Below are positions 45,881-57,083 of a stretch of DNA of 64,000 nt, piece by piece; the first letter of the stretch is position 1, and the number at the start of each line of letters is the position of its first letter. The notes under the pieces are model-generated. The model saw only the letters and a list, made by a program, of their open reading frames with translations. It did not search any database and was not told where the DNA came from. The stretch comes from Amylostereum areolatum (lineage: Eukaryota > Basidiomycota > Agaricomycetes > Russulales > Stereaceae): positions 1-64,000 of the forward strand of contig SAXG01000013.1 in assembly GCA_012932865.1 (NCBI GenBank), written 5' to 3'. Made by a program: the position numbers and the translations under genes.

Positions 45881-45989
45881 ATAATAAGTCCGTCGATATG
45901 TTTTTTCATGTTTTGTCTTCCCCTTCAGTTTGACTTTCGGCGCCACCGGCATGACATCGCTTCAACAGTCAACTTGACAGACTACAGCC

Positions 45990-46594
45990 TACTATAGCAC
46001 AAACCATACGAGTAGCCACCGACCACGGCATCCCAGACGTCCTCCCCACCGCTTATTACGACCTTGCTTGCATTTACGAGACGCACGGCCCCGAGCTGGA
46101 TGGCCACCGCCAGTCAGACCTTTCCCTCTTGACTCCCGACGAGCTTCTCCGTTTCATCAAGGGCCGTGGTCGTCTCAACGAGCACATTCAACGTCTCATC
46201 TTTCGTGGCCGCGTCCCCAAAGGTCTCTGCGAGCTCCAGAACCCCTCGCACCAGGAGAAGTGCGAAGACCTCGTTCGGAAGTGGTGGGTGACGCGGGTGC
46301 ATCTCATGCGTTTGAGAAATGTGTTCAGTCGCAACCTCGAAAGCGGGGCGCGCTCAATCTACTCTGAAGGTCTCCAGTCTGGCTCTGATCTCCACCCCGC
46401 ACCTGGAGCGTGCAGGTCGTGCAAAGCGTGGTTGGCGAGCCAAGTGGTGGATACACGGAAGGAGCTATGGAGATTGCTCCCCGTCTTTTTTGACCTGGTA
46501 TGTGGGCGCATCATGTTCGTAATGGTGACTGGTAAACTTACGCCTGTACTCTCACTCTCAGAGGGAGCTCGTGGGCGATAGCTGGGGAACCTAA
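45990..46594 (+). pseudogene. BTB-family remnant lacking the BTB domain
   Basis: From about 45990 the sequence encodes the C-terminal half of a BTB-family protein: IRVATDHGIPDVLPTAYYDLA, LLTPDELLRFI, a CELQNPSHQEKCEDLVRKWW stretch and GACRSCKAWL, matching the cysteine quartet of the complete paralogs. A GT donor at 46498 and AG at 46561 lead to the usual terminal microexon (46562-46594, ending VGDSWGT). The BTB domain and exons 1-2 are missing; tRNA-Gly lies just 110 bp upstream. It is the most diverged copy in sequence. The remaining frame is open, so it may be a fusion or a truncated old copy. Confidence 0.75.
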
Positions 46595-47096
46595 GATGCA
46601 ACGGTGATACTGCTCTGTTTCTGTACATGGGTAACGAGGTCATATGCAGATTTATCTCCCGCCCTCAACTTATGCTGATCACACGAGCGGATGACATCGA
46701 AAGTCACATCCAAAAGTGCATGACGGTACCCTCACTTTTTCCTGGGACATATTTATGACATGCTCGTGAAACGCTGCGTGTATTGTACCAAGTAGTCACC
46801 GTCTAAATCCTGACAATGCTTTTGTTTTTACTGACCTTTATGTGGCATAATCCTCGGTGAACCTAACGTCTCAACAGTCAAGACGTCATCGACCAGGCAG
46901 GCATAGTATTGTTATCGTCTGTTCTGCGTACACGCGACCGGAGTCGAGACCTGCTTTACGAAATGGCATGATCGTTCAACCTTCTCCAGATAACGGTAAC
47001 GTCATTGCTCACTGCAAAAAAAAACATATACTTGAACGCATCGCAAGTGCCCTCCACTCTACCCCCTTTCTAACCTTTCGCCTTCGCCAGCACGCA
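46595..47096. other. Intergenic upstream of agmatinase
   Basis: A short spacer with an A-rich tract near 47016-47025. An in-frame extension of the agmatinase frame back to 46857 is not needed, because the ATG at 47097 starts a good signal peptide. Nothing else was recognised. Confidence 0.5.
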
Positions 47097-48685
47097 ATGT
47101 CTACTCTTCTCCTCCGCACCCATCTTCTCCTCCAGTTTCTCGTGCTTACTACCCACAGATGCCACGGCCATATTCGGCCCTCTGAGGATCAGATACCATC
47201 TGTCCACACCAAGAACCTATATCCTATTCGGACGTACCCTGGCGATAACGAAGGTGAGCGGACATACCCTCCGCATATACTGACTGGTAGGGATAACACG
47301 GTGCACTCGCCTATAGCGTCTGCCGAGGCGATCTTCTCCGGAATCACGACGTTCGCCTACCTACCTTGGGTGCAATGTTTGGGCAAAGATCGAGACGAGA
47401 TGTTCGATATCGCGTTCATCGGCGCTCCATTCGTGTGTTCTTCTCTTGCCTCTCTATCCGTACCTACTCTCAATCGGTGCTCAGGACACAGGAACGTCGT
47501 ACAGGCCAGGCGCCCGCTTCGGTCCCTCCGGAATTCGAGCGGGCTCGCGCCGCACGAGGCTCCTTGGAGGTTACAACGTCCCACTCGCCGTCAACCCATT
47601 CTCATCCGATCTCAAGATCGTGGACTGCGGCGACCTTCCGCTGACGCCGTACGACAGCGTGCACGCGATCAAGCAGATCGAAGACGGGCACAAAGCTCTG
47701 CTCCATCGCACGCCGTTCTCTCCTCTTCCCAGCGTTACCGCATCAGGCGCCCCGCCCGTCTCCTTCTCGAAAGACGGAAAGGCCCATCCGCGTTTGATCA
47801 CCCTCGGCGGCGACCACACCATCGTGCTCCCCACCCTCCGCTCGATTTATTCCGCCTACGGCCCCGTCTCCATCATCCACTTCGACTCGCATCTGGACAC
47901 ATGGAAGCCCTCGGTGTTTGGTGGATCGCCCACGGAGCGGGCGGCGATCAACCATGGCACGTACTTCTACTGGGCGAGTAAGGAGGGCTTGATACGGAAC
48001 GGAAGCTCTGTGGTAAGTGTGTGCTTGCGCTTGATCGCGGTGTCGGGGTTGATGGATCCATGGTTGGTATCATAGCACGGCGCGATCCGGACGACACTTT
48101 CAGGTCCGGCAGACTACGAGAACGACGACGACGACGTTGGATTTCAGCGCATTGAGGCTCGCGAGATCGACATCATCGGTGAGTACATATCGTACCACTA
48201 TGTACTTCCGTTTATATGTGCATACTACCCGCGACAGGTACTGCTGGCATAATCCAAAAGATACGAGACACGGTCGGCGGTGGTCCCGTCTACCTGTCCA
48301 TCGACGTGCGTCATCCCTTCTCCTTCTCCGTGTTTTGCTTGGACTGAACCTCACTGCGTGACTGAACAGATCGATACCATCGACCCTGCATTTGCGCCCG
48401 CTACAGGAACTCCTGAGACGGGAGGCTGGACGACGCGCGAGTTGCGCTCGATCATCCACGGACTCGATGGCCTCAAGATCGTTTCTGCGGACCTTGTGGA
48501 GGTCGCACCCGTGTACGATACGATTGCCGAACAAACTACGATCGCTGCTGCAGATGTAAGCCTTCTTTTGCCTCTGTGTAAGGAAAAAATCACCACCTTG
48601 CTGACCGGTGGTCATTTGAACGTCCGTGCAGATTCTGTATGAGGTGCTGAGCGTCATGGTAAAGACGCCGCTAGTAGGCAATTGA
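47097..48685 (+). CDS. Agmatinase-like ureohydrolase with signal peptide
   Basis: Seven exons, 47097-47253, 47317-47432, 47485-48012, 48076-48178, 48238-48305, 48370-48555 and 48632-48685, encode 403 residues in perfect phase. The N-terminus ([21 protein letters not shown]) is a signal sequence. Ureohydrolase motifs follow: [20 protein letters not shown], the metal ligands in [15 protein letters not shown] and [19 protein letters not shown], and a C-terminal LVEVAPVYD. The family binds two Mn2+ ions and releases urea from agmatine or related guanidino compounds. The second motif has Ser where arginases have Ala (DSH for DAH), a substitution usual in fungal agmatinase-like proteins. A secreted or vacuolar location is inferred from the signal peptide; the true substrate is not proven. 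Confidence 0.93.
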
Positions 48686-48949
48686 TTCTATTAAGACTTT
48701 TTACCTTTCCGAGACACCTCTTATATCTGTAGTTACGAAGAAGGAAAAATCCTAGTCAAAGAACACATGTAGCATTTGTTGTATGACTCCACGTAACTTG
48801 GCCCCTGGCCCCCAGTAAACCATATTGGATAGATAAGGTTGATGCCCCCTTCCCGAGCCACGAACGAAAACTTACCAACAGAAGAACCAAAAATTTTATA
48901 TGCTGTCAGTGAAAGGGGAAATCATACTGGGTGCAGGACCTATCTCTAA

Positions 48950-50822
48950 TTAATCCCGATGACCGTCCCATTCCTGATCCCACTCATGCAAATTTGTCTC
49001 CCCCTGCATCTCCTCCAAAGAAACATCCCCCCGGAAATTCTGCAGCCGAGTGACGCTCACGACGTCCCGCAATTCCTCCGCCCAATCGACCGTGCGGCTC
49101 TTCCCCACCGACAGCTTCGCCACCGGATGGCCCGCCGCGCGTCGGGCGTGGAACAGCCTGCGCAGCCAGTCGCGCATTGTCTCCACGGAGCCTTCCGTCG
49201 CGGGTGCGGAGAAGTTGACGTTGAAGACGGAAAGGCTGGAGAGGGACGGGAACAGGACCTCGAGCGCGTTAGCGCGGCCGTCGGACGGGGGCCTGAGCTC
49301 GGATGGGGGGGAAAGCGCGCGGAAGAGGGCACTTACATCGACGTGGCCGCTGTGCACGGATCTGACTTTTGCGCACCGTCCGAAGAGTGTCCGCCACCTC
49401 TCCGTGGGCCATCCAAACCAGTATGACTCGAGGTGGAGGACCTCGAGCGCGTCGAGCGGAAGCAACTCGCATATGAGCACGCCCACGGCGGAATGGCGTG
49501 TTTCCTGCCCCCCGATCGTCCCAGGCCACTGGAGGCGGAGCAAGAGGGGCGGGTCCGTGTGCCGGACGAGTGCGCTGCACTCGTCGACGCAGAAGGGTGT
49601 GCGCCACGCGAAGACCTTGAGGGTATCCTCGACGTAGGAGTGCACGCTCAGCGCGCGGACGACGAACGCGTCTCCAGCCTTCTGCTCGCTCGAGCCGAAA
49701 AAGCCCGTCCGCTGCAAGGCGCGGACGAGCAGGGTAACGTCGCGCGCGTCCGTCAGCGGGTCGTCGGACATGTCGCAGAGCGCGCGGAGGGTGCACGCTC
49801 GCGCGAGCCGGATCTGGTGCAGGACGCCGGAAACGCTCGTGATGGGGCCCTTGACATCTAAGTAGGAGAGGTGGGGGAAATGGAGGGTGTGTTCCGGCCA
49901 CGACGGGTCCTGCACCGCGGGGAGACAGCCGTTCAGGTGTAGGTATGTGATCTTGGACATGCTCTGGAGGGTCGAAAAGAAGTCGGAGACGGAGGGCGCC
50001 TGGAACGGGGGGGAGAGCGAGGGAAGGCCCTTGCAGCTGATGGCAAATTTGGAAATGTTGGCGTAGAGAGTAGGGTGCGCGGGAAAGGCGGGGGGGTCGG
50101 TGAGGGCGAAGGTGGTGAGACGCGGTGCATTGCCCGAAAAGAGGTTTGGGGGCAGGGGGCCAGTGACGTAGTTGACGAGGTCGAGGTTTTCGAGGAGGGG
50201 GGCGGGCGAGGAAAGGATGTCGAGGGTGTCTTGGCTCACCACGCAGGCGAAAAGTCTGCGGACGCGGTGGAGGTGCTCGGATAAGACGGCCAAGGGGATG
50301 CGCCAATCCATGTCCAATATCTCCGCCCTAATGTCGATGGCGGCCTCGCAAGAACGTTCCAGAAACACGGTGCGCCAGTGTTCCCCGCGGTCGAGCGGAA
50401 CGTCCGCCCAAAGCGCAGGGCAGCCGAGGGCGGTCTCGCGCCAGCTTCCGCAGACATGCGACAACTTGATGGTCGTGATCCACCCGCTCGAGGGACGGAT
50501 GTGGAATTTGTGAGTGGAGAGGACCGTGGGGCCTATGGCGGCGGCGATGGCAATGGCGAAGATCTTGCAGAGGATTTCGGCAGGCAGGAGCGATACGGGA
50601 AGGAGCGCGTTCATCTCTGTTCGCATTTTGCGCAGAGCTACGCACGCGGCCTGCTCCCTCGCTTGGAGGACGTTCCACGCATTCCGGCGAGCGTTGGGAT
50701 CGCGCAAGAGGTCGGGCGATAGCGGGGAGACATATAGCGTGGGCTATCCTAAAAAGTTAGGACGACGGAAGAGACGGTGTGCACGGTAGACACACCTTGG
50801 TCAGTTTTTCGCTGCTACTCAT
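48950..50822 (-). CDS. F-box-like/LRR protein H
   Basis: Two exons, complement(48950-50743, 50796-50822), encode 606 residues. The nine-codon first exon MSSSEKLTK mirrors genes C and D, and the 52 bp intron is at the same place. After RDPNARRNAWNVLQAREQ comes the F-box-like motif (LLPVSLLPAEILCKIFAIA ... LSHVCGSWRETALGCPALW), then leucine-rich segments and the shared C-terminal block DWLRRLFHARR. It is intact and on the opposite strand to C, D and I. Likely an SCF substrate receptor by family. Confidence 0.9.
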
Positions 50823-51126
50823 AGCGATCTGTCTGGGACGAGTTTGTGTACGAAGAGGGGTTGTCAGTTTAGGTGGGGACGTGGGTGGAAGGACAAAAAA
50901 AGAGACAGATACTCTGCGTCCTCGTGGAACAGCTTATAGAGTACTGCAAAAGTACTGTACTTGGAGCGTGGGTTCGAGTCTCACGTCGGTGTCTGATCCC
51001 CGACCGCTAGGAACACCTCCTCTTCGAGTACACTGTGGGAATCAGGTGGGGATCTAGTGCAATGTTGATCGTTCATTCGCTGTCGTAAATCGTCGTGGTA
51101 CAGGTGCGACATGAACTCAAGCCATA
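50823..51126. other. Intergenic between F-box H and MFS gene
   Basis: Promoter of F-box gene H and 3' flank of the transporter. A GGTTCGAGTCT motif near 50971 resembles a tRNA B-box but no tRNA fold is present. Confidence 0.5.
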
Positions 51127-53120
51127 CTATACCTTCATCGAAGGATCAGCCTTCTCGTCCGTTCCATCTCGCCGCCTATCCTCCGCCAGGGGAGGGCCAC
51201 CGCTTTTTTCTTCTCTCTCGGTCTCCCCCTGTGATGCTGCCACCGCCCTCTCCCTCTCCATCACCACGCTTTTCCGCCACTCGACCCCGCCCTCATACCC
51301 GAGCCACGTTCGCTCCTTGACGTGTGGACCACGCAGGAGGAGGACGCCGAGCTGGAAGCCCGTCAGCGCAAACATGAGCCACCCGGACGCGCGCCATCCA
51401 TGCTCGACGAAGACCTTCGTGCCGACGGCCGTGCCCATGACCTGTCCGATGAATATCTGCAAAAAAAACCCCATCCATGAAGCATGTCAGCATAACATTC
51501 CTCGACAATGAGCCCCGGAGAAACGCACAGCGAGGATGAGAACGGCGTTCAGCCGCGAACGCGCGGAGACCGAGATAGCGTACACGGCCGTCGTGAGCGA
51601 CACCTGCTGCATCTGCCGGAGAACGTCGAGCCCGACGGTGACGACGACGACGGCACCGACATTGATCCCGGCCGCGCCGACGTAGATGGCCTGGACGCAC
51701 AGGAGGCCGACGCAGCCCATGAGCGTCGCGTACCATGGCACGAGCCTGTCGATCAACCGTCCCGTGAACGGGCTCGTCGACACGCCCGCCATCCCGATGA
51801 GGCCAAACAACCCGATGACCAGCCTGTTTGCGCGTCAGCGCGCGTCGTTGTGATAAAAAGAAAACTCACGTGGAATAGTTGTACGGCTCCCCGCCGAGGA
51901 GGAAGGTGAGCGTGACCCAGAAGCAGGTGAAGCACGCGCTGGAGGCCATGCTGATGAAGCACGCCTGGATGAGCCTCGGCGTCGTCACCGCGAGCTTCGC
52001 CATCGAGTACAGGATGTGGAGGTACGTCAGATGCGCGTTCTTCGCGGGGTAGTCCGGGAGGGTGATCCACAGCGCGCCGAGCACGCCGACCTGGACGCCG
52101 ATCGCCATGAAGTACACCACGCGCCAGCTCGCGAACTGGGCGATCACGCCGGCGACGACCCGCGCGATGAGCACGCCGAAGAGCAGGCCGGAGAGCACGA
52201 TGGAGATCGCGCTGGCGCGGCGGGCGGGCGGGGCGAGGTCCGCGGCGAGGGGGATGAGGATTTGGGGCGCGACGCTGGCCATGCCGACGAGGAAGGTGAG
52301 GGCCTCGAAGACGGGGAGGGAGTGGGTGATAGGGAGGCCGATGCTGAGGGCGGTGCTGATGAATGTGACGCCGAGGAGGAGCGGGCGGCGGCGAACGAGG
52401 TCGCCGAGGGGGGTGACGAGGAGGAGGCCGGACCCATAGCTGTAGATAGGTGAGAATTGCGGTGAGAATGGAGGGTAAAAAGGGACCCCACCCGGCTTGA
52501 ACCAACGTCGGAATCCTGGAAAAAAGCGGGTAAGAACCGATGGGTGCAGTATAAATAAGACGTGTTATTTTGAGTGAGAGAAAAAAGAACCGTGCATGAC
52601 GCAGTTCCTCAGTGATATCCACGCCTTCGTCGCTCAAGCGCTCATCGCCCAGGGCGTGGATTTCTTTCCAGGACTCCCCCACTCATGGTGAGATTCGAAA
52701 GGAAAAACTCACCTCGATATCTCTCCATAAGACACCTCAAACGACTCAGAAAGTCGAACTGTAGGCTCCGTCAGCCATGAGATCCCTCGCAGACGCCGAC
52801 AGCTTCACCCACTCAGCAACGGCTGACAATAATACAGATTTGCGACGACTGCATCGATTCAGATTAGCCCTGATACCCACAACGAAAGCAAAAGACCACG
52901 CACTGAAGGTACTCGCAAGTCCAAACACGATGTTGAGCAGCAATCCAAAGTGCGCGGGACGCTCGGGGTCGTATCTGAGCCGCTTCGGAATGGGCAGGAA
53001 TCCGAAGTCGGTTTTGCGTTGGTCGGAGGGCGTCGGCATCGGGGGCTTGATGTCGTTGCCGTCGTCCTTTCTGTCGTCAAGCATTGGCGAAGCGCGCACG
53101 GTCACGTCGTCGTCTGCCAT
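51127..53120 (-). CDS. Major facilitator superfamily transporter
   Basis: Seven exons, complement(51127-51456, 51529-51823, 51870-52439, 52492-52515, 52713-52758, 52813-52848, 52913-53120), encode 502 residues in consistent phase; exons 2-4 are tiny (36, 46 and 24 nt). A hydrophilic N-terminus is followed by transmembrane segments starting at FGLLLNIVFGLA and IVANLYYCQPLL. The loop after the second helix has the MFS motif-A pattern (PLGDLVRRRP). Two six-helix halves are visible, with a central loop near LPDYPAKNAHLTY, and the tail is charged and cytosolic. Probably a proton-coupled drug or small-molecule carrier at the plasma membrane; the substrate is not predictable. Confidence 0.92.
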
Positions 53121-53483
53121 TGATCACGGCGGGGAACGAGGAGGAGGAGGGAGTGTGGAGAGGAGGGTGCCATGCGAAGAGGCCTATAGCGCGCGCGAGA
53201 AGGAGCAGCCGGGTCCCCGTGAGCGCTGCCCTTTCCCTTCGGCTTTCGTTCGGCATCGTCGGAATGGTCAGCGATGCAATCCATATTCAATGGCTCTTTG
53301 TTAGAAAATCTAAGTATGTAGTAGATAACACCGTGCAGACAGTCGATGGCCGGTTCAAGACGCATAATACAGCATGAGAAAGGCACGATAGAGGGTGCGA
53401 AAGTGAAACCGGCCGTGCAAGTTTTTGCAGGGATAGAGACACATCGAGAGAGGTGATATGTAGAGGTAGTTATCTCACAACCG
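53121..53483. other. Intergenic, no gene seen
   Basis: Promoter of the MFS gene and 3' flank of BTB gene J. Short frames show no recognisable domain. Confidence 0.5.
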
Positions 53484-54803
53484 TTAAGTCTTCCCCCAAT
53501 CATCCCCTACAAGGCCGCCCTAGATGTCTTGCGGTCAGCACACAGTGCAACAGAAATAAGTATTCAAACATTTTGTTTACCAATTGAAAAAAAGCAGGTA
53601 GTTCGCGCCAAAGTCCGTCGCGTACCCTCAGCTGGTGCCTCTTCCATTTGTCGGCGCACGATGTGCACACCGTATTCCCTTCGAGCGCGCCAGCCAATGT
53701 GCATAGCCACGTTAGGATATCGCCAGAGGACTCTTCCATGGCGGAAGTTTGCTCCAGCCACCACATCCGAAGATTGTCGCCACAGGTAGGTATCCGTTCA
53801 GGGGGGTGGATACAGCCGACGCATCCCCGGATGCCCGGACTATGCAGTTTACCGGGGAGAGACATGAGTTTGGTGACCATCGTATGTTGAAGCTCACCCA
53901 TTCCAGAGAGAAAGCGCTTCAGCTCATCCGTGGTAAGGATCGATATGTCCGATGTGCGGTAGTGTCTAGAAGAACACCTCCCGTTTCGTGCATAGACGCG
54001 CACGAGGTCGTAGTATGCGACGGGAAGCACTTCGGGGACATGACAATCATACGCGAGGCGTATAGCCTTTGCTAAACGCATGAGCGAATAGGCTCAGACG
54101 CTGCAGATAGGATTACACGGCCTGAAAACAGAGACACGCACCAGGATCCTCATGCAACTCTGAGATATCCCCCTTCGAGTTCGCGCTAAGTTCTGGAAAG
54201 GGCCCATCCTTGGCGATAGTCATCTGTAGGTTGTGCCAGTCAGGAAGCGTCGAGGGCCATACGAGCTTGAAGGCGGAGATGGCCGTTTCGCGTAGGCTTG
54301 GAACGTCGTATTTAGTGGACAGTCGAAGGATGCCTGCGTACCCGTCCGGAAGGGCCTTCAGAGGCGCTGCTGCATAGTGCCGTTGGGTGTATCTGTAGTA
54401 TTCGCGTCATACCGGTGTTTTAGATGCATATCAACGAATAAACGCACTTTGGGAAGTAAAGCGCCTTGAGAAAATGGGCTACATCCTCGGGAGAGTCGGG
54501 CATGTCCATCACGGGGATCCCTTCGTACATCTCCGACCCAATATTGAAAGCAACTTGAGACCCCTCGAAAAGGTCGTGAAACACGGATGAGTTGAGGGCA
54601 AGGACGCCTTTGTGAACATTGTACATTGTGTGATGTGGCATTGGGGACTCTGGAGGGGTGAAGACGGTGCGCAGGACGATGTTACCATCGGAGAACCAGA
54701 GATCGGCGCTCTTGACGATGACCGGAACGACGTTGTTGTCTTCTGTCCGAGAGCGCTTGGAAGGACGTTCGCCGGGGAGCTGTGAGGAGGACGGCGATGC
54801 CAT
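53484..54803 (-). CDS. BTB/POZ-domain protein J
   Basis: Exons complement(53484-53519, 53581-54071, 54142-54392, 54448-54803) encode 377 residues with the 2-1-0 intron phases of BTB 1. Lead RPSKRSRTED, BTB core (DLWFSDGNIVLRT, MYNVHKGVLALNSSVFHDLF, MDMPDSPEDVAHFLKALYF), then YTQRHYAAAPLKALPDGYAG. The C-terminal half carries GCVGCIHPPERIPTCG and VCTSCADKW, with extra cysteines compared with BTB 1. The terminal microexon ends VGDDWGKT. The frame is intact, so this is a probably functional member of the BTB family. Confidence 0.9.
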
Positions 54804-55410
54804 GGCTCAACGACGAAAGCTGGAATGCGACGCGCCCCGTATTTGAGGCGCGAACGCGATCACGTGTGAGTTTTTTTATGCAAGGTACCGTACCGTACAA
54901 GTAAAGTTCAAGCTCCAAGTTCCAAAGCTTCGGAGTCGCAATCATCACAATATAAGACGGGAGATGGAAAGGGATCGAATGAGAGAGGATGAGCCTTTTC
55001 CAGCAAGTATGTATATGCGAGGGATGTCGGTGTGTGATCTGCTACACGAACAACTAAAATGGATGATCGACAGCGAAATGAGGAGACCTGCACGATGATC
55101 AAGTTACGATGAAGAGACACAAGCGTGCCGTGCAGATTTTTGAAGGAAGAAGGGACACGTCGAAGCCGTAGACACCAAACCCAACCCATTGCAAAAAAAA
55201 CATTCACTGCAAGACAGTAGTATATTAAGTACAGATCAACACAAATACACGCCCTCCGCCGTGCGTCGACGGCTGTCGACGGGAGCACTAGAGAGCCAGT
55301 AGATTTAACAACAAGATAAGCAGGGAACCTGGAAAAAGTTAGCGGGAAGAGTAGTGTTATGCGCGGCGCAGTGTCTTACCAACGAAGCCCAAGTGAGATA
55401 TCTCGATCCA
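54804..55410. other. Intergenic between BTB J and BTB pseudogene K
   Basis: A minus-strand frame at 54908-55288 has no recognisable domain. The left edge is the promoter of gene J, the right edge the 3' flank of K. Confidence 0.45.
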
Positions 55411-56732
55411 CTAAACATTCGGCCAGTTTTCGCCCACGCGGTCTTTCTGAATGAGTTCCCGTTAGGCGGAAGGAAGACGAACTGTTCACTCTGAGGGGAA
55501 ACTACCAATTTAAAAACCCCTGGGAGCTCAATCCAGAGATCGTCTCGGAGATGCAACCGGGCACGTTTCAGTATCGAGATGCACGATGGACAAACAGCAT
55601 CCATCGTCTCGTAGCCATTGGAAACCCTAGATAGCCACAGGAAAACGTCCCCATAAGACGCATTGGTATACTTGAGCTGCTCTAGCCAGTATTACCGTAT
55701 ATGGTCCCCGCAAAGAAAGCCCTTCGCAGAATTTTCACAACCTTTAGGCCTCGTTCCTGATTTATGAAGGCCGGTTGGGACAGGAAGAAAAACGATGGCT
55801 GTAAGTTCTTGGAGCATGGCTATGCCCGAGAGCAATGTCTTCACTTCTTCTGCGGTGAGACTGGATGTGTCCGACTTGCGATAAATCCCGGGGCCACACC
55901 GCCCATTCCTTGCGTGCACGCGGAGGAGATCGTAGTATGCGACAGGTAGCACCTCCGGAACGTCGCAGTCAATCGCGAGACATATGGACTTGGCTCGCGG
56001 AGGGATTACGCGCGTAAAGTTGGAATGCGTACTCTAAACTGAATGGAACTGCTCACCAGGATCTTCATACAGGCCAGAAACATCATACGCACTATTGACA
56101 CCAACGTCTTTGGGGAAGTCCTCGTCCGTGGTGATGCTGTTCTGCAGATCGTCCCAACCCGCGAGTTTGGAAGGCCAGACGAGTTTGAACGCGGCGACGG
56201 CTGCACTTCGCAAGTTCGGGACGTCGTACTTCGTGGCCAAGCGTATGATGCCCGCGTACCCGTTTGGAAGTGTCTTGAGACGGGGCACGCCGTGGTGGCG
56301 GTGAGCATACCTGTAACGACTCGCGTCGGACGGCCGCCTTGCAAAAAAACGAGAAGGAGAACGCACTCGGGGTAATAGAGAGCCTTCAGAAAGTGCGCTA
56401 CGTCATCCAGGGAATCGGGCATGTCCATCACAGGCAGGCTCCTCATACGCCTCCGATCCAACGTCGAACGCGGTCTGAGGTCCATCGAAAAGGTCGCGGA
56501 ATACGGACGAATAAAGAGCGAGCACGCCCTTGTGCACTTTGTAGAGCGTGTGCTGTGGTGTTGGCGATGTCGGGGGCGTGAAGACGGTGCGAAGAAGGAT
56601 GTTGCCGTCGGGGGGCCAGAGGTCGGTGCTCTTGACGATGACTGGCGGGGCGTCTCCGCCTTCGGCGCGAGGACGCTTGTACGGGTGGTCTATATCTGGA
56701 AAGGACGAGGAGGAGGTCGATGCGGAGGCCAT
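55411..56732 (-). pseudogene. BTB/POZ-domain pseudogene K
   Basis: All four family exons can be placed: complement(55411-55446, 55506-55993, 56057-56310, 56368-56732 region). Exon 1 has an extra C at about 56437-56438, which turns the expected EELPVMDM into a frameshift inside the BTB domain. Exon 3 carries an in-frame TAA at 55692-55694, just after CGDHIR, upstream of the CxxC (VCPSC) and the terminal microexon (VGENWPNV). Splice sites and the rest of the protein are well preserved, so inactivation looks recent. Two independent lesions make a real pseudogene more likely than a single sequence error. Confidence 0.87.
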
Positions 56733-57083
56733 GGGTCGGCGATGGTCGCAATAATGGTAAGGATGCAGGTGAAGATGAGGCCGAGAAGGCCGACAGACGG
56801 CGGCGAAAGGCTGCACGTGACACTTCCCCGGTCCGGCGCCGCGGATGGGAGACCTCCGCAGCCCACCCGTTCCGCGAAGAGGTCTCGGAGTCGGAGACTC
56901 GTCTCTTTGCTTGTACTTCCAACCACACCCCTAACCCCCCCCCCTCTTTGTTCACAAACTACATTCTCTCACCGCCCAACGACGACCGGCGAGGACCACG
57001 GCGCGGGTGTCACCAACCACGAACGACTACGGACCACGAACGATCGAAACTACTCCTCGTACTGGCAGGCAGATCACTAAGTT
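56733..57083. promoter_or_regulatory. Shared divergent region, BTB K and F-box I
   Basis: These 351 bp separate a minus-strand BTB copy from a plus-strand F-box gene, so both adaptor types would share one promoter region. The stretch near 56900-57060 resembles the upstream sequence of F-box genes C and D (TTGTACTTCCAACCACACCC and CGAACGAC-like tracts). No specific sites were identified. Confidence 0.5.

Noticed and set aside
47446..48075. Agmatinase start inside the first third of the gene.
   Set aside because: The signal peptide and the [16 protein letters not shown] join across the 47433-47484 intron support the ATG at 47097.
50930..51010. tRNA-like B-box (GGTTCGAGTCT) near 50971.
   Set aside because: No acceptor stem, D-arm or anticodon stem can be folded around it; probably chance or a short retroelement remnant.
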